Assembly: GCA_027063755.1 (NCBI GenBank)
Contig: JAMORD010000102.1
Span: 1-6,868, forward strand
Direction of reading: 5' to 3'
Source of the DNA: a bacterium
Lineage (GTDB): Bacteria; Coprothermobacterota; Coprothermobacteria; Coprothermobacterales; JAADFF01
DNA length: 6,868 nucleotides
This document shows, one piece after another, positions 1 through 6,079 of this stretch (position 1 is its first letter; each line of letters starts with the position of its first letter). A model generated the notes under the pieces. That model ran no database searches and was not told the origin of the DNA. It saw only the letters and a program-made list of their open reading frames with translations. Position numbers and translations under genes: made by a program.

Positions 1-522
1 TATTTAATAAAACATGCATTTGTTGAGGATGATAATGTATATGTGGAGCATGACGGAGATATTTATAACCCACCGTCCGCTCCTGCAGGACATATCGTCA
101 ATGCTTATGTTGGATTTTATCAACCTTCTTCCGATGATAAGCAGTCAAATATTGTCAAAGTAGGACGCATGTACGAAGAACCAGTTTCTTCTGTTTACTG
201 GCATATGACAGCAACAAATGCTTGCTTACAAACGGGTGGTTCGTTTTTCATGCCTATTATTACATTTGAAATTCCTGAGAGACAAATTGCAGTTATAGGA
301 CTGCCTCAATATGAGCCTGAAGATATATACTTTGTCCCCATATATGCTTCTTTGAAAGGAGAAGTAAGGAAATATCATCCTTTGGTTGAGATAAAAGGTT
401 ATCTCATTGTTAGGGTATATGGAGATGTTGCTTACGGAAACGAGAGACAGAGACATCTTATTGTTGTAGATGTGCCCGTATATATAAAACAACTTTTCAA
501 AGTGGTGGATATCGGTGGCTAA
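1..522 (+). CDS. Uncharacterised protein, 3' part (N-terminus outside window)
   Basis: The frame is open from base 1 to a TAA at 520-522, giving 173 visible residues. A GTG at 43 is in frame, but there is no Shine-Dalgarno before it and coding-like sequence continues upstream (YLIKHAFVEDD), so the gene very probably starts outside the window. The visible part has no transmembrane segment. It alternates short hydrophobic stretches rich in V, I and Y with polar turns, ending in repeated beta-like strands (ITFEIP, QIAVIGLP, YLIVRVYGDV, HLIVVDVPVYI), which suggests a beta-sandwich-like fold. I recognise no family. Its 3' end overlaps the next gene by 8 bases in another frame, so the two are probably translationally coupled; the partner is a membrane protein. 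It could be a soluble or surface-exposed companion of the membrane proteins downstream, but that is inference from position only. Confidence 0.75.
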   Translation, partial: YLIKHAFVEDDNVYVEHDGDIYNPPSAPAGHIVNAYVGFYQPSSDDKQSNIVKVGRMYEEPVSSVYWHMTATNACLQTGGSFFMPIITFEIPERQIAVIGLPQYEPEDIYFVPIYASLKGEVRKYHPLVEIKGYLIVRVYGDVAYGNERQRHLIVVDVPVYIKQLFKVVDIGG

Positions 523-973
523 CTGGTGCTATGTATTCATGCATCCCTGTATATTCAATATTGAAAGCATGTTGCTGACAGCAACTACTGTGGCTTTGGT
601 TAGAACGCGGTTTTACAAACCCCTTCAGAGATGGGTTATATCTGTTTTCATGATACTGTCTAATGCCTTAATGCTACTTGTGTTTCCCTATATGGGGCTA
701 TGTGTGTATATTCCGCCACTGCCCCGCAGTGTTTTATGGATATCTATGATAGCAGTTTACCTTCTTATATGGCATGTCAAAGACATCGTAGATATCGCTC
801 CAAAGTGGATAAAGATAGTGTTGGTGGCTTTGATATTTGTTCTTTTCTTTATTTCCCATAGATTTATAGTTCTGTCGTTTGTCGTGTCTTATATGCTTTT
901 GCATATTACTGACCTGATAAATGAGTTTCGTGCCATACGGCCTATTGATAGTGAAGAAGACAAAAAAGCATGA
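515..973 (+). CDS. Small polytopic membrane protein, unknown function
   Basis: This 152-residue protein starts at GTG 515, inside the end of the preceding gene, with a purine-rich GTGGTGGA about six bases upstream. An in-frame ATG at 539 (residue 9) is a possible alternative start. Hydrophobic segments near residues 12-30, 40-60, 70-88, 98-115 and 117-132 suggest four or five membrane spans. Basic residues (R30, R32, K36, R39) sit between the first two spans. The C-terminus is charged and polar (INEFRAIRPIDSEEDKKA) and probably cytoplasmic. No catalytic or transport motif is visible and I do not recognise the family. The 8-base overlap with the upstream gene argues that the two products are made together and may interact. 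Confidence 0.8.
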   Translation: MANWCYVFMHPCIFNIESMLLTATTVALVRTRFYKPLQRWVISVFMILSNALMLLVFPYMGLCVYIPPLPRSVLWISMIAVYLLIWHVKDIVDIAPKWIKIVLVALIFVLFFISHRFIVLSFVVSYMLLHITDLINEFRAIRPIDSEEDKKA

Positions 974-1014
974 GATTAGGCGTTTTGTGTTGTAAAGAAC
1001 AATATGAACATTTT

Positions 1015-1024
1015 AGGGGGTGAG
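1015..1024 (+). promoter_or_regulatory. Ribosome-binding site that fixes the start at 1028
   Basis: AGGGGGTGAG lies seven bases (from the last G of the run) before ATG 1028. An earlier in-frame ATG at 1004 has no Shine-Dalgarno and would place this G-run inside the coding sequence. The same G-run style of ribosome-binding site precedes the ATPase and kbl genes in this window, supporting 1028 as the start. Confidence 0.7.
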
Positions 1025-1027
1025 TGT

Positions 1028-1537
1028 ATGTCTGAAAAGAGGTTGGGAGGATTGTTTCTTAATCTTGTTGTTATCAGTTTTGCTGTCATGTTTTTGTTTG
1101 GCGATGGCATGTGGGTTTCTTTATCTACACATCGGTGGTTTCGTATGACCGTTTTTCCGCTGGCACAGAGGGTAAGATTCTTTGTTCTTCCTCTCATGTA
1201 TACTGTGCTTCCTTTGATTATATTGTTGGGGATGGCCTTTGCCATATGGCGTTATCGTTCTTTATTTCCCGTATTTGGCGTCTTTGCTTATGGTTTGTTT
1301 ATGCAGGAGGATTCTCTGTACCTGATATGGCAGGATTTAACACACGGCACTCATTACTTCAGTGGTAGTGTTGCCGCGGTATTGTCTCTCAGAGTGATAC
1401 TTGTGGTGCTTTCTTTGACTTTACTCTACCTTCTCAAAAGGCCTACGAAATATAGCCTCTGGTCTTTGCCGTTTGTCATTTTGCCTTACATGGGTAGTGT
1501 GATATTTATTATTTCTGCTACCCTTGATTACTTCTAG
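1028..1537 (+). CDS. Polytopic membrane protein, first half of a TAG-split reading frame
   Basis: A 169-residue product begins MSEKRLGGLF and ends at TAG 1535-1537. Membrane spans are predicted near residues 8-25, 50-72, 78-93, 113-136 and 145-165. The polar link WRYRSLF and the loop with HGTHYFSG separate spans. I recognise no family. The notable feature is what follows: the same frame stays open after the TAG for 24 codons with a further hydrophobic, helix-like stretch (EFVITGLAFFLLAEH) and runs straight into the next open frame at 1610. Read as one, the two would form a membrane protein of about 339 residues with roughly ten or eleven spans. The gene may be one protein broken by a nonsense mutation, or two separate subunits. 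It follows the previous gene by 54 bases and probably shares its transcript. Confidence 0.7.
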   Translation: MSEKRLGGLFLNLVVISFAVMFLFGDGMWVSLSTHRWFRMTVFPLAQRVRFFVLPLMYTVLPLIILLGMAFAIWRYRSLFPVFGVFAYGLFMQEDSLYLIWQDLTHGTHYFSGSVAAVLSLRVILVVLSLTLLYLLKRPTKYSLWSLPFVILPYMGSVIFIISATLDYF

Positions 1538-1609
1538 GTAGATTTTAAACTTTATCCTGAGTTTGTCATCACAGGCTTAGCCTTTTTTCTCCTTGCCGAG
1601 CACTCTCAC

Positions 1610-2047
1610 ATGGTGTTTTCCTGCTGTTTTCCCGAAGATGAAACTTACCATGTCGTTGTTGCAGGTGTAATATTTCTACTTGCTGTGTGTTTAACCGGTG
1701 TTGTATGGCTCAGGTGGAGATATTCTCTGCCATTTGGAGTAGGTGTTATTACATCTGTTATGTCACTTATTGCACTATACGGTGCCTTTAAGTATGGATA
1801 TTCTCATCCCAATTATCTGTGGCACATGTTCTTTGTATGGGGCCTGTTTGTCTTGTCTATTCAGTGGCAGTATGGGAAGAGACTGCCTATATGCTTTGCT
1901 GTGGCTGTTTTATTGTTGCTATTATTGGAAATAGGTTTGTTTCCCGAAGGTGGCGGTATTGTGTTTGCCGGTATATTACTAATTTTGGGATATATAAATC
2001 CCTACCTATTTGAAAGACAGCCTTCTGTGTCTTATGCAATAACTTAA
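1610..2047 (+). CDS. Polytopic membrane protein, second half of a TAG-split reading frame
   Basis: This frame encodes 145 residues from ATG 1610 to TAA 2045-2047, but nothing resembling a good Shine-Dalgarno precedes the ATG (only GAG at 1598-1600). The 72 bases between TAG 1535-1537 and this ATG are open in the same frame, contain no ATG, GTG or TTG codon, and encode a hydrophobic stretch. It therefore looks like the continuation of the gene at 1028 rather than an independent gene. Spans are predicted near residues 13-33, 40-60, 67-86, 93-111 (with a run of seven leucines) and 114-129, and a short polar tail ends it. No family is recognised. If it is translated today, it may be reinitiated or made as a separate C-terminal half; otherwise it is the untranslated remainder of a broken gene. 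Confidence 0.5.
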   Translation: MVFSCCFPEDETYHVVVAGVIFLLAVCLTGVVWLRWRYSLPFGVGVITSVMSLIALYGAFKYGYSHPNYLWHMFFVWGLFVLSIQWQYGKRLPICFAVAVLLLLLLEIGLFPEGGGIVFAGILLILGYINPYLFERQPSVSYAIT

Positions 2048-2057
2048 GTATGCCCGA

Positions 2058-2096
2058 TGCGGTATACTATCTATGAAAATACCTTTAAAGGGGGGA
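2058..2096 (+). repeat. 39-bp exact direct repeat, copy 1
   Basis: This 39-base stretch (starting TGCGGTATACTATC, ending TTTAAAGGGGGGA) is identical to 6046-6084 in the same orientation. It contains a -10-like TATACT at 2063-2068, an inverted repeat GGTAT/ATACC (2061-2065 with 2079-2083), the 10-bp palindrome CCTTTAAAGG (2082-2091) and a run of six G. In copy 2 that G run is the Shine-Dalgarno of kbl. Here no credible gene follows: the longest frame from ATG 2073 is 31 codons without a ribosome-binding site. It begins 11 bases after the stop codon of the plus-strand membrane gene. Confidence 0.9.
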
Positions 2097-2221
2097 CGTA
2101 TACGGTATTGTGTGATTGTATATGAAATACGTTCTCCCAGAGTATCTGGGTTAATATTAGTTCTATAACACAAATCGTTTCATTTCAAATGTTCAGACCT
2201 GTTTTACTGTTAATTTTTCTC
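2097..2221. other. Non-coding stretch between repeat copy 1 and the eroded gene
   Basis: I see no coding frame on either strand here. The stretch contains a small perfect hairpin at 2136-2150. It also contains an imperfect echo of part of the upstream repeat, with CGGTAT at 2103-2108 and ATGAAATAC at 2122-2130, compared with CGGTAT and ATGAAAATAC in the 39-bp element. Confidence 0.5.
2136..2150 (+). terminator. Possible weak terminator hairpin
   Basis: CCCAGA and TCTGGG form a perfect six-base-pair stem around a three-base loop GTA. On the plus strand it is followed by TTAATATTAG rather than a clean T-run; on the minus strand the tail is not T-rich. It lies between the convergent plus and minus gene groups, where a terminator would be expected, but the stem is short and the tail imperfect. 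Confidence 0.3.
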
Positions 2222-2586
2222 TCAAGAGGCTTGTATCCCCAGTATCTCTATAAGCATCATTACAAATAACACATCTGCCTCTATGATGTTGTCATCAAAC
2301 ATTCTGCCAGTCATTTTTTACAGATACTTTGTCTTCACTGATTATTACTTCATAAGGATCATTTGAAAAGTCAATGTTCATATAACTCTGAGTTTTGTTG
2401 TTGTGTCATCCAGCTTTGACCTTCTTATATCTTACCCACCTTAATATCTTTCTCTTCTAGCACCTTCAGAAGCGCCTTATAAGAGTTACATCACACAATG
2501 CAGACAGTCTCCGTTCTTTTCTCTTTAATAAAAATCCTTGTCAGGACACGTATATTGCCACACTCGCATGGTTTATAATATAGCAC
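2222..2586 (-). pseudogene. Eroded small gene with zinc-ribbon-like N-terminus
   Basis: On the minus strand, coding-like fragments follow one another across frames. From GTG 2586, which overlaps the end of the ATPase gene by 14 bases, a frame reads YYKPCECGNIRVLTRIFI and then KEKRTETVCIV up to TGA 2493-2491. The same frame continues CNSYKALLKVLEEKD to TAA 2427-2425 and a little beyond. A second frame from ATG 2381 gives MNIDFSNDPYEVIISEDK and stops at 2297-2295. A third from ATG 2314 gives MTGRMFDDNIIEADVLF and ends at TGA 2224-2222. The CxCG pair and later Cys residues resemble a zinc ribbon. Two in-frame stops and two frame changes within about 365 bases indicate a decayed gene that was once the last member of the ABC operon. 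The family is not recognised; chance open frames remain a possible alternative. Confidence 0.45.
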
Positions 2587-3262
2587 CTGATGATGGGATT
2601 CTACCATCTTCAATATGGATAATTCTTGATGGTATACTGTTGACCAGTCGCATTGAGTGTGTGGCTATGATGAATGTTGTTTTCATTTTGTTGTTGATGT
2701 CTATAATCATCTGTGCTATGTACTTTTCCGTTTCTGAGTCAACATTGCCTGTTGGTTCGTCCATGACGACAATGCGTGCTTGAGACGCGATGGCCCTTGC
2801 AATACTTGCCCTTTGTCTTTCGCCTCCACTCAGTTGATAAGCTAGTCTATGTGCCTTGTCACTTAGACCTACATATTCTAATGCCTGGGTAATACGGTTT
2901 TTCTGTGTTTTCTTATCCAGATTTCTTATAGGTAATGCTATGTTTTCCCATACTGTCAGTTCTGGTAATAGATTGAATTCTTGAAATACAAATCCAAACC
3001 ATTGTTTTCTTATCTGAGCTGCTTCTTTTTCTGATAAACGAGACATATCTTTACCCATAAATATACGTTTGCCATCTGTTGGTGTGTCTAAAAACGATAT
3101 GATATGTAGTGTTGTACTTTTTCCGCTACCACTAGGTCCCATGATGAAGACGATTTCTCCTTCGGAAACAGACAAATTGACGTCTTTCAATGCGTTTACT
3201 GTTATATTACTGTCTTTGTATGTTTTTTTAACATGCTCTAGTTGTATTATAGGTGTGCTCAT
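2573..3262 (-). CDS. ABC transporter ATPase, LolD/MacB type
   Basis: This 229-residue nucleotide-binding subunit would hydrolyse ATP at the cytoplasmic face to drive the permease encoded just upstream. All motifs are intact: Walker A GPSGSGKST (residues 42-50), Q-loop glutamine in FVFQEFNLLPELTVWEN (Q94), signature LSGGERQ (144-150), Walker B RIVVMDE (163-169) followed by PTGNVD, and the switch histidine in ATHSM (H202). The V in GNVD, where L is usual, is conservative. Length and motif wording fit the LolD/MacB/FtsE branch that pairs with FtsX-like permeases and serves mechanotransmission, lipoprotein or peptide/bacteriocin export systems. ATG 3262 has a six-G Shine-Dalgarno seven bases upstream, formed partly by the permease stop codon. 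Substrate cannot be read from the ATPase; context suggests the Cys-rich product of the same operon or resistance to a toxic peptide. Confidence 0.93.
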   Translation of the reverse strand: MSTPIIQLEHVKKTYKDSNITVNALKDVNLSVSEGEIVFIMGPSGSGKSTTLHIISFLDTPTDGKRIFMGKDMSRLSEKEAAQIRKQWFGFVFQEFNLLPELTVWENIALPIRNLDKKTQKNRITQALEYVGLSDKAHRLAYQLSGGERQRASIARAIASQARIVVMDEPTGNVDSETEKYIAQMIIDINNKMKTTFIIATHSMRLVNSIPSRIIHIEDGRIPSSGAIL

Positions 3263-3274
3263 TTCATATCCCCC

Positions 3275-5422
3275 CTAAATATCTCTCTTAAGTATGGTTG
3301 TAATATCGCTATCTTGTAGTGCTTTTGGTATGGTGTATAGCATGAGAATAAAGAGTATGAGAAATACAATTATGGGTATGGTGCCTATCACTATCCACGG
3401 TGTGTATGACCAGCCTAAGTATATAAATCCACCTATTGTTAGGCTTATGCCCAATATGGTGCCTATAACAACTGCTATTAGTATGGAACTACTGTATCTT
3501 TTAATGATAAACATCAAACCTTCATGCATAGTAAAACCACATGTTAACAAACTTGCAACTCTGTAAGGACCTCTCGTTACCATAATAGAGTATATGCTTA
3601 GTGCTAGTATATATATTACCAGCAGTGCGGATAATATAACAATAGTTGCCAGTATATGAATGTTATACTTGCTATATAAGATAGTTGATTTGATGTTGTT
3701 TCCCAAATCCATTGCCTTTTTGAGCCTTCTGCTGACATAGAGTACAAAGGCATGCTCTTCCGACTGAGATGAGATTTTTATGGTGGGATATGAATCTAAT
3801 ATTATATTGCCTTCTACATTGCCTGATAGATTCTTCCAGTTATCTATAACCTTGACCGGTGCATGGAACTTAATCTTTGCCCATGGGGATAGATATGATA
3901 ATGATTTGCTAAGAAATACTGTTTGTCCATCATATGATATGCCACCAATAACATGATCTGATAGGGTGGGTATATCTTGTATAGAGGTTGTTATATCTGA
4001 TAGAGGCATAAACAGGTATCCTCCCGTAAGAATATGGTCGAAAGAGTAAAGATTGGTGTTAGCTTTACCAGTATATAGTGTTGTGGCAAGTATGGAAAAT
4101 GTGAATATAGAAAATGCAGAGAATATAAGTAATGGCATGATGATTAATTTAAAATTTATGATAATATACCCATGTCCTCCAACACTGATATGTATTTGTT
4201 TACTCATTGCTCTGTGTATAAGTGCTATGAATATTATGGGGAGAGTTAGTGATAGTAGTGTAATACTATTCCACGGATGTATGTTGAGAATATAATTAAC
4301 TTTGTTAAGATTAACGCTGACAGATAGAAATGTTGGAATAGTAATATGCCATAGATCAGTTAGAATCAGTGAGATGATAAGACCAACAATATAACCTGTA
4401 AGTACTGATAGTATTTCTCCTTTTATTAGTGTCCATGAAGTATTCCCCAGTGCATAAAGCACCAACAAATTTTTGCTATTAATTTGATAGACACTACGAT
4501 GTAGAAGGTATATGCCAGTGATTATTGATATTATTAAGGACATTGACAGTATGAGTAATACAAGACTCAGTATGGCACCAATAAGAACACCTACTGGACT
4601 ACCAAGCCATCGATATTCTTTCCAGTGTTTCCCTGTTTGTATAGCCCATCTTTCAATATTATTCTTGTTGTCTTTGAACAAGAAACGTGTATTATAAAAG
4701 ACCTTGTTAGGTTGGGTTTGTAAGTCTCTGACATACTTCCATGGAATATACAAAACAGCTGTATTTACTGGGCAATTTTGTTCGTATAGTGGATTAATGG
4801 TAGATATATTGTGTGTGTTATGAAAGGGAATATTTATGTTAGGAATGAATTGCTTTAGTTTTTGATATTCACTTTGTGGACCGATCAGGGCTATATCTGT
4901 GGGTTTCTTCTCAAATGAGCATGGTAATGCCTCAATATCCCCGAGCAGTATGTGGGTAGGATATTCCAGAGAAAGTTTATTAATAAATTCTTCCATTGTA
5001 GGTGGTACTTTTACTAAGTTTCCATGGTTGTACAATGGTGTTTCAACAAGCACATGCGAGATGTATTGTTTTGAGAGATATACATCTCTTTGTGTTACTG
5101 GAAGTTGTTTTCCATACTTCAACCATATTATATTGTTACTTTCAAGGTTTTTCATAATTTTATAGACATCGGCAATAGTGATGCCACCGACAATGATGTG
5201 TGGTAGTCCTTTAAGAACACGTATTTTCATAACAGGAAATAGGTACTTCATCGGTTGCCAGAAGTCTATGCCAGGTTGCCCTTCTTCTGCTAACGGTACG
5301 TATACGTAGCTTGATGGCTTATGTTTCCAGCCAAAGGTGTAACTGGCTATATTTAGTGATAGCACGAACAGGATAACACTAAGCGCCACGGATACTGAGA
5401 TAATAATGTATCGGTTTTTCAT
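3275..5422 (-). CDS. Large ABC permease with two MacB/FtsX-type halves
   Basis: The protein has 715 residues from ATG 5422, chosen because GGAGGAG (5434-5428) lies five bases before it; the longer open frame to 5527 runs through the preceding gene and has no such site. Predicted spans lie near residues 5-27, 277-304, 338-357, 387-404, 424-449, 588-613, 645-669 and 675-697. This gives two repeats of one span, an external domain (about 250 and 140 residues) and three spans, the MacB/FtsX layout duplicated in one chain. FtsX-like coupling sequence appears as VASLLTCGFTMHEGL, and the C-terminus has DITTILKRD, like the usual end of such permeases. One chain would make a pseudo-dimer serving an ATPase dimer. 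The architecture resembles bacteriocin-associated integral membrane proteins of lactococcin-972-type cassettes, though I cannot confirm family membership by eye. Stop TAG at 3277-3275 is 12 bases from the ATPase start. Codon use is rich in ATA, TTA and AAT. Confidence 0.88.
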   Translation of the reverse strand: MKNRYIIISVSVALSVILFVLSLNIASYTFGWKHKPSSYVYVPLAEEGQPGIDFWQPMKYLFPVMKIRVLKGLPHIIVGGITIADVYKIMKNLESNNIIWLKYGKQLPVTQRDVYLSKQYISHVLVETPLYNHGNLVKVPPTMEEFINKLSLEYPTHILLGDIEALPCSFEKKPTDIALIGPQSEYQKLKQFIPNINIPFHNTHNISTINPLYEQNCPVNTAVLYIPWKYVRDLQTQPNKVFYNTRFLFKDNKNNIERWAIQTGKHWKEYRWLGSPVGVLIGAILSLVLLILSMSLIISIITGIYLLHRSVYQINSKNLLVLYALGNTSWTLIKGEILSVLTGYIVGLIISLILTDLWHITIPTFLSVSVNLNKVNYILNIHPWNSITLLSLTLPIIFIALIHRAMSKQIHISVGGHGYIIINFKLIIMPLLIFSAFSIFTFSILATTLYTGKANTNLYSFDHILTGGYLFMPLSDITTSIQDIPTLSDHVIGGISYDGQTVFLSKSLSYLSPWAKIKFHAPVKVIDNWKNLSGNVEGNIILDSYPTIKISSQSEEHAFVLYVSRRLKKAMDLGNNIKSTILYSKYNIHILATIVILSALLVIYILALSIYSIMVTRGPYRVASLLTCGFTMHEGLMFIIKRYSSSILIAVVIGTILGISLTIGGFIYLGWSYTPWIVIGTIPIIVFLILFILMLYTIPKALQDSDITTILKRDI

Positions 5423-5427
5423 ATTAT

Positions 5428-5434
5428 CTCCTCC
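5428..5434 (-). promoter_or_regulatory. Ribosome-binding site of the permease gene
   Basis: GGAGGAG precedes ATG 5422 by five bases. Its first G is the last base of the TAG stop of the Cys-rich gene, so termination of one gene places ribosomes directly at the start of the next. Confidence 0.8.
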
Positions 5435-5941
5435 TATTGTCCACATGTTCCTTCCCTGCATAAAACTATGAATCCCAAGCTTGCGCCACAACAGGATTTG
5501 ACTACTCTTCCATCTGTTGTGCCACACAAATAGCCTTCCCGTTCATACATGGACCATGTCTGTGGGGAACAATGGTTGCATTTGCAGCAGATCCATCCTC
5601 CCTTAACGGGACGGCATGGATTACATCCTGTAACACATACAGGACATTCATCATGGTTTATTGATATGCACCATGGCGCTTTTAAACAGTAATTTATTGG
5701 TGCTGGGTCTTTATAATCTTTATTTGGGATAAATGAGCAGTTGTCTGATTCATTTGTTTGGTTTACGGATAGGGAATGATTGCCTTGAAGGCAGTTTTTG
5801 GATGGTAGTTTAAAATCAGGATAGGATGAATATTGCATTGCAGACGAATATGGAGGATAAATAGATATTAGTAAGATAAATATAATTGCTATTACCCCCC
5901 CATAAACTTGATGTGAGTTTTATTGACCTGCTTTTTTGCAT
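5434..5941 (-). CDS. Exported cysteine-rich precursor, frame broken at a G-run
   Basis: The uninterrupted part, from ATG 5838 to TAG 5436-5434, encodes 134 residues with 17 cysteines, dense in the second half (ECPVCVTGCNPC, WICCKCNHC, SCCG). ATG 5838 has no Shine-Dalgarno, and the frame extends upstream through a hydrophobic stretch VIAIIFILLIS ending IYPPYSSA, which looks like a signal-peptide core and cleavage region. The matching basic start, MQKSRSIKLTSSLW, is in a different frame from ATG 5941, which has a good Shine-Dalgarno (AAGGTGG at 5953-5947). The two frames meet at seven G (5901-5895); six G would join them into a preprotein of 168 residues. It is the first gene of an operon with an ABC exporter. 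It may be a secreted disulfide-rich or metal-binding protein, or a bacteriocin-like precursor; I recognise no family. Phase variation, programmed frameshift, inactivation and sequencing error are all open. Confidence 0.65.
5895..5901 (-). repeat. Homopolymer run of seven G inside the signal-peptide region
   Basis: The minus strand reads TTTATGGGGGGGTAATAG here. The basic N-terminal frame enters it as TTA TGG GGG GGT and goes on to a hydrophobicity-free reading; the frame that carries the hydrophobic core leaves it as GTA ATA GCA. Loss of one G connects them. Such runs are prone to slippage. The alternative is that the run serves as a Shine-Dalgarno, but the nearest codon at suitable spacing would be the rare start ATT (5886). 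Confidence 0.6.
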
Positions 5942-5946
5942 CTTTT

Positions 5947-5953
5947 CCACCTT
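5947..5953 (-). promoter_or_regulatory. Ribosome-binding site of the Cys-rich gene
   Basis: AAGGTGG lies five bases upstream of ATG 5941. This is the best start signal anywhere upstream of the Cys-rich frame and is the reason for placing the gene start at 5941 rather than at the unsupported ATG 5838. Confidence 0.65.
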
Positions 5954-5977
5954 CTTTCTTTTGATTTTTCCAACAAC

Positions 5978-5985
5978 ATTATAAC
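5978..5985 (-). promoter_or_regulatory. Extended -10 promoter of the ABC operon
   Basis: The minus strand reads TGTTATAAT (5986-5978), a perfect TATAAT preceded by the TGn extension. No good -35 hexamer is present at 16-18 bases (a poor TCGACT lies at 19), which is common for extended -10 promoters. Transcription would begin near 5971 and give a leader of about 30 bases before ATG 5941. It lies about 70 bases from the opposing -10 of the kbl gene. Confidence 0.6.
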
Positions 5986-6050
5986 ATAGATAATATATAG
6001 ATAGTCGATATTAGAGAGTTGTCTTTACTTCTCTTTATGCGTTTGTGCGG

Positions 6051-6056
6051 TATACT
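6051..6056 (+). promoter_or_regulatory. Probable -10 box of kbl
   Basis: TATACT matches TATAAT at five of six positions and lies 40 bases before the kbl start. No convincing -35 hexamer is found 16-18 bases upstream. Transcription from here would start near 6063 and leave a short leader carrying the palindrome and Shine-Dalgarno. Confidence 0.4.
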
Positions 6057-6069
6057 ATCTATGAAAATA

Positions 6070-6079
6070 CCTTTAAAGG
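6070..6079 (+). promoter_or_regulatory. Palindrome overlapping the kbl ribosome-binding site
   Basis: CCTTTAAAGG is a perfect 10-bp palindrome whose right end runs into the six-G Shine-Dalgarno (6078-6083). An additional arm pair GGTAT/ATACC (6049-6053 with 6067-6071) overlaps its left end. It could be an operator or a switch that hides the ribosome-binding site; a repressor or ligand is not identifiable here. The same elements occur in repeat copy 1. Confidence 0.35.

Noticed and set aside
1004-1027. ATG 1004 as the start of the third plus-strand gene
   Set aside because: It has no ribosome-binding site, and it would put the strong AGGGGGTGAG inside the coding sequence; ATG 1028 is correctly spaced from that site.
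1538-1609. Pyrrolysine insertion at TAG 1535-1537
   Set aside because: TAG is used as the terminal stop of two other genes in the window and no pyl genes are visible; a nonsense mutation is simpler. Kept only as a test in the findings.
2073-2168. 31-codon frame starting inside repeat copy 1
   Set aside because: There is no Shine-Dalgarno, the start lies next to the -10-like box, and the sequence is not protein-like.
2538-2783. Plus-strand frame of 81 codons opposite the ATPase gene
   Set aside because: It lies antisense to the conserved Walker B and switch regions of the ATPase and has no ribosome-binding site; it is a shadow frame.
5423-5527. Longer permease N-terminus beginning at 5527
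   Set aside because: This extension is the Cys-rich gene read in another frame. The GGAGGAG five bases before ATG 5422 and a membrane span starting right after it support the shorter protein.
5434-5838. Cys-rich frame as a ferredoxin or metallothionein
   Set aside because: The cysteine spacing does not match the CxxCxxCxxxC ferredoxin pattern, and the preceding hydrophobic stretch and the operon partner point to an exported protein.
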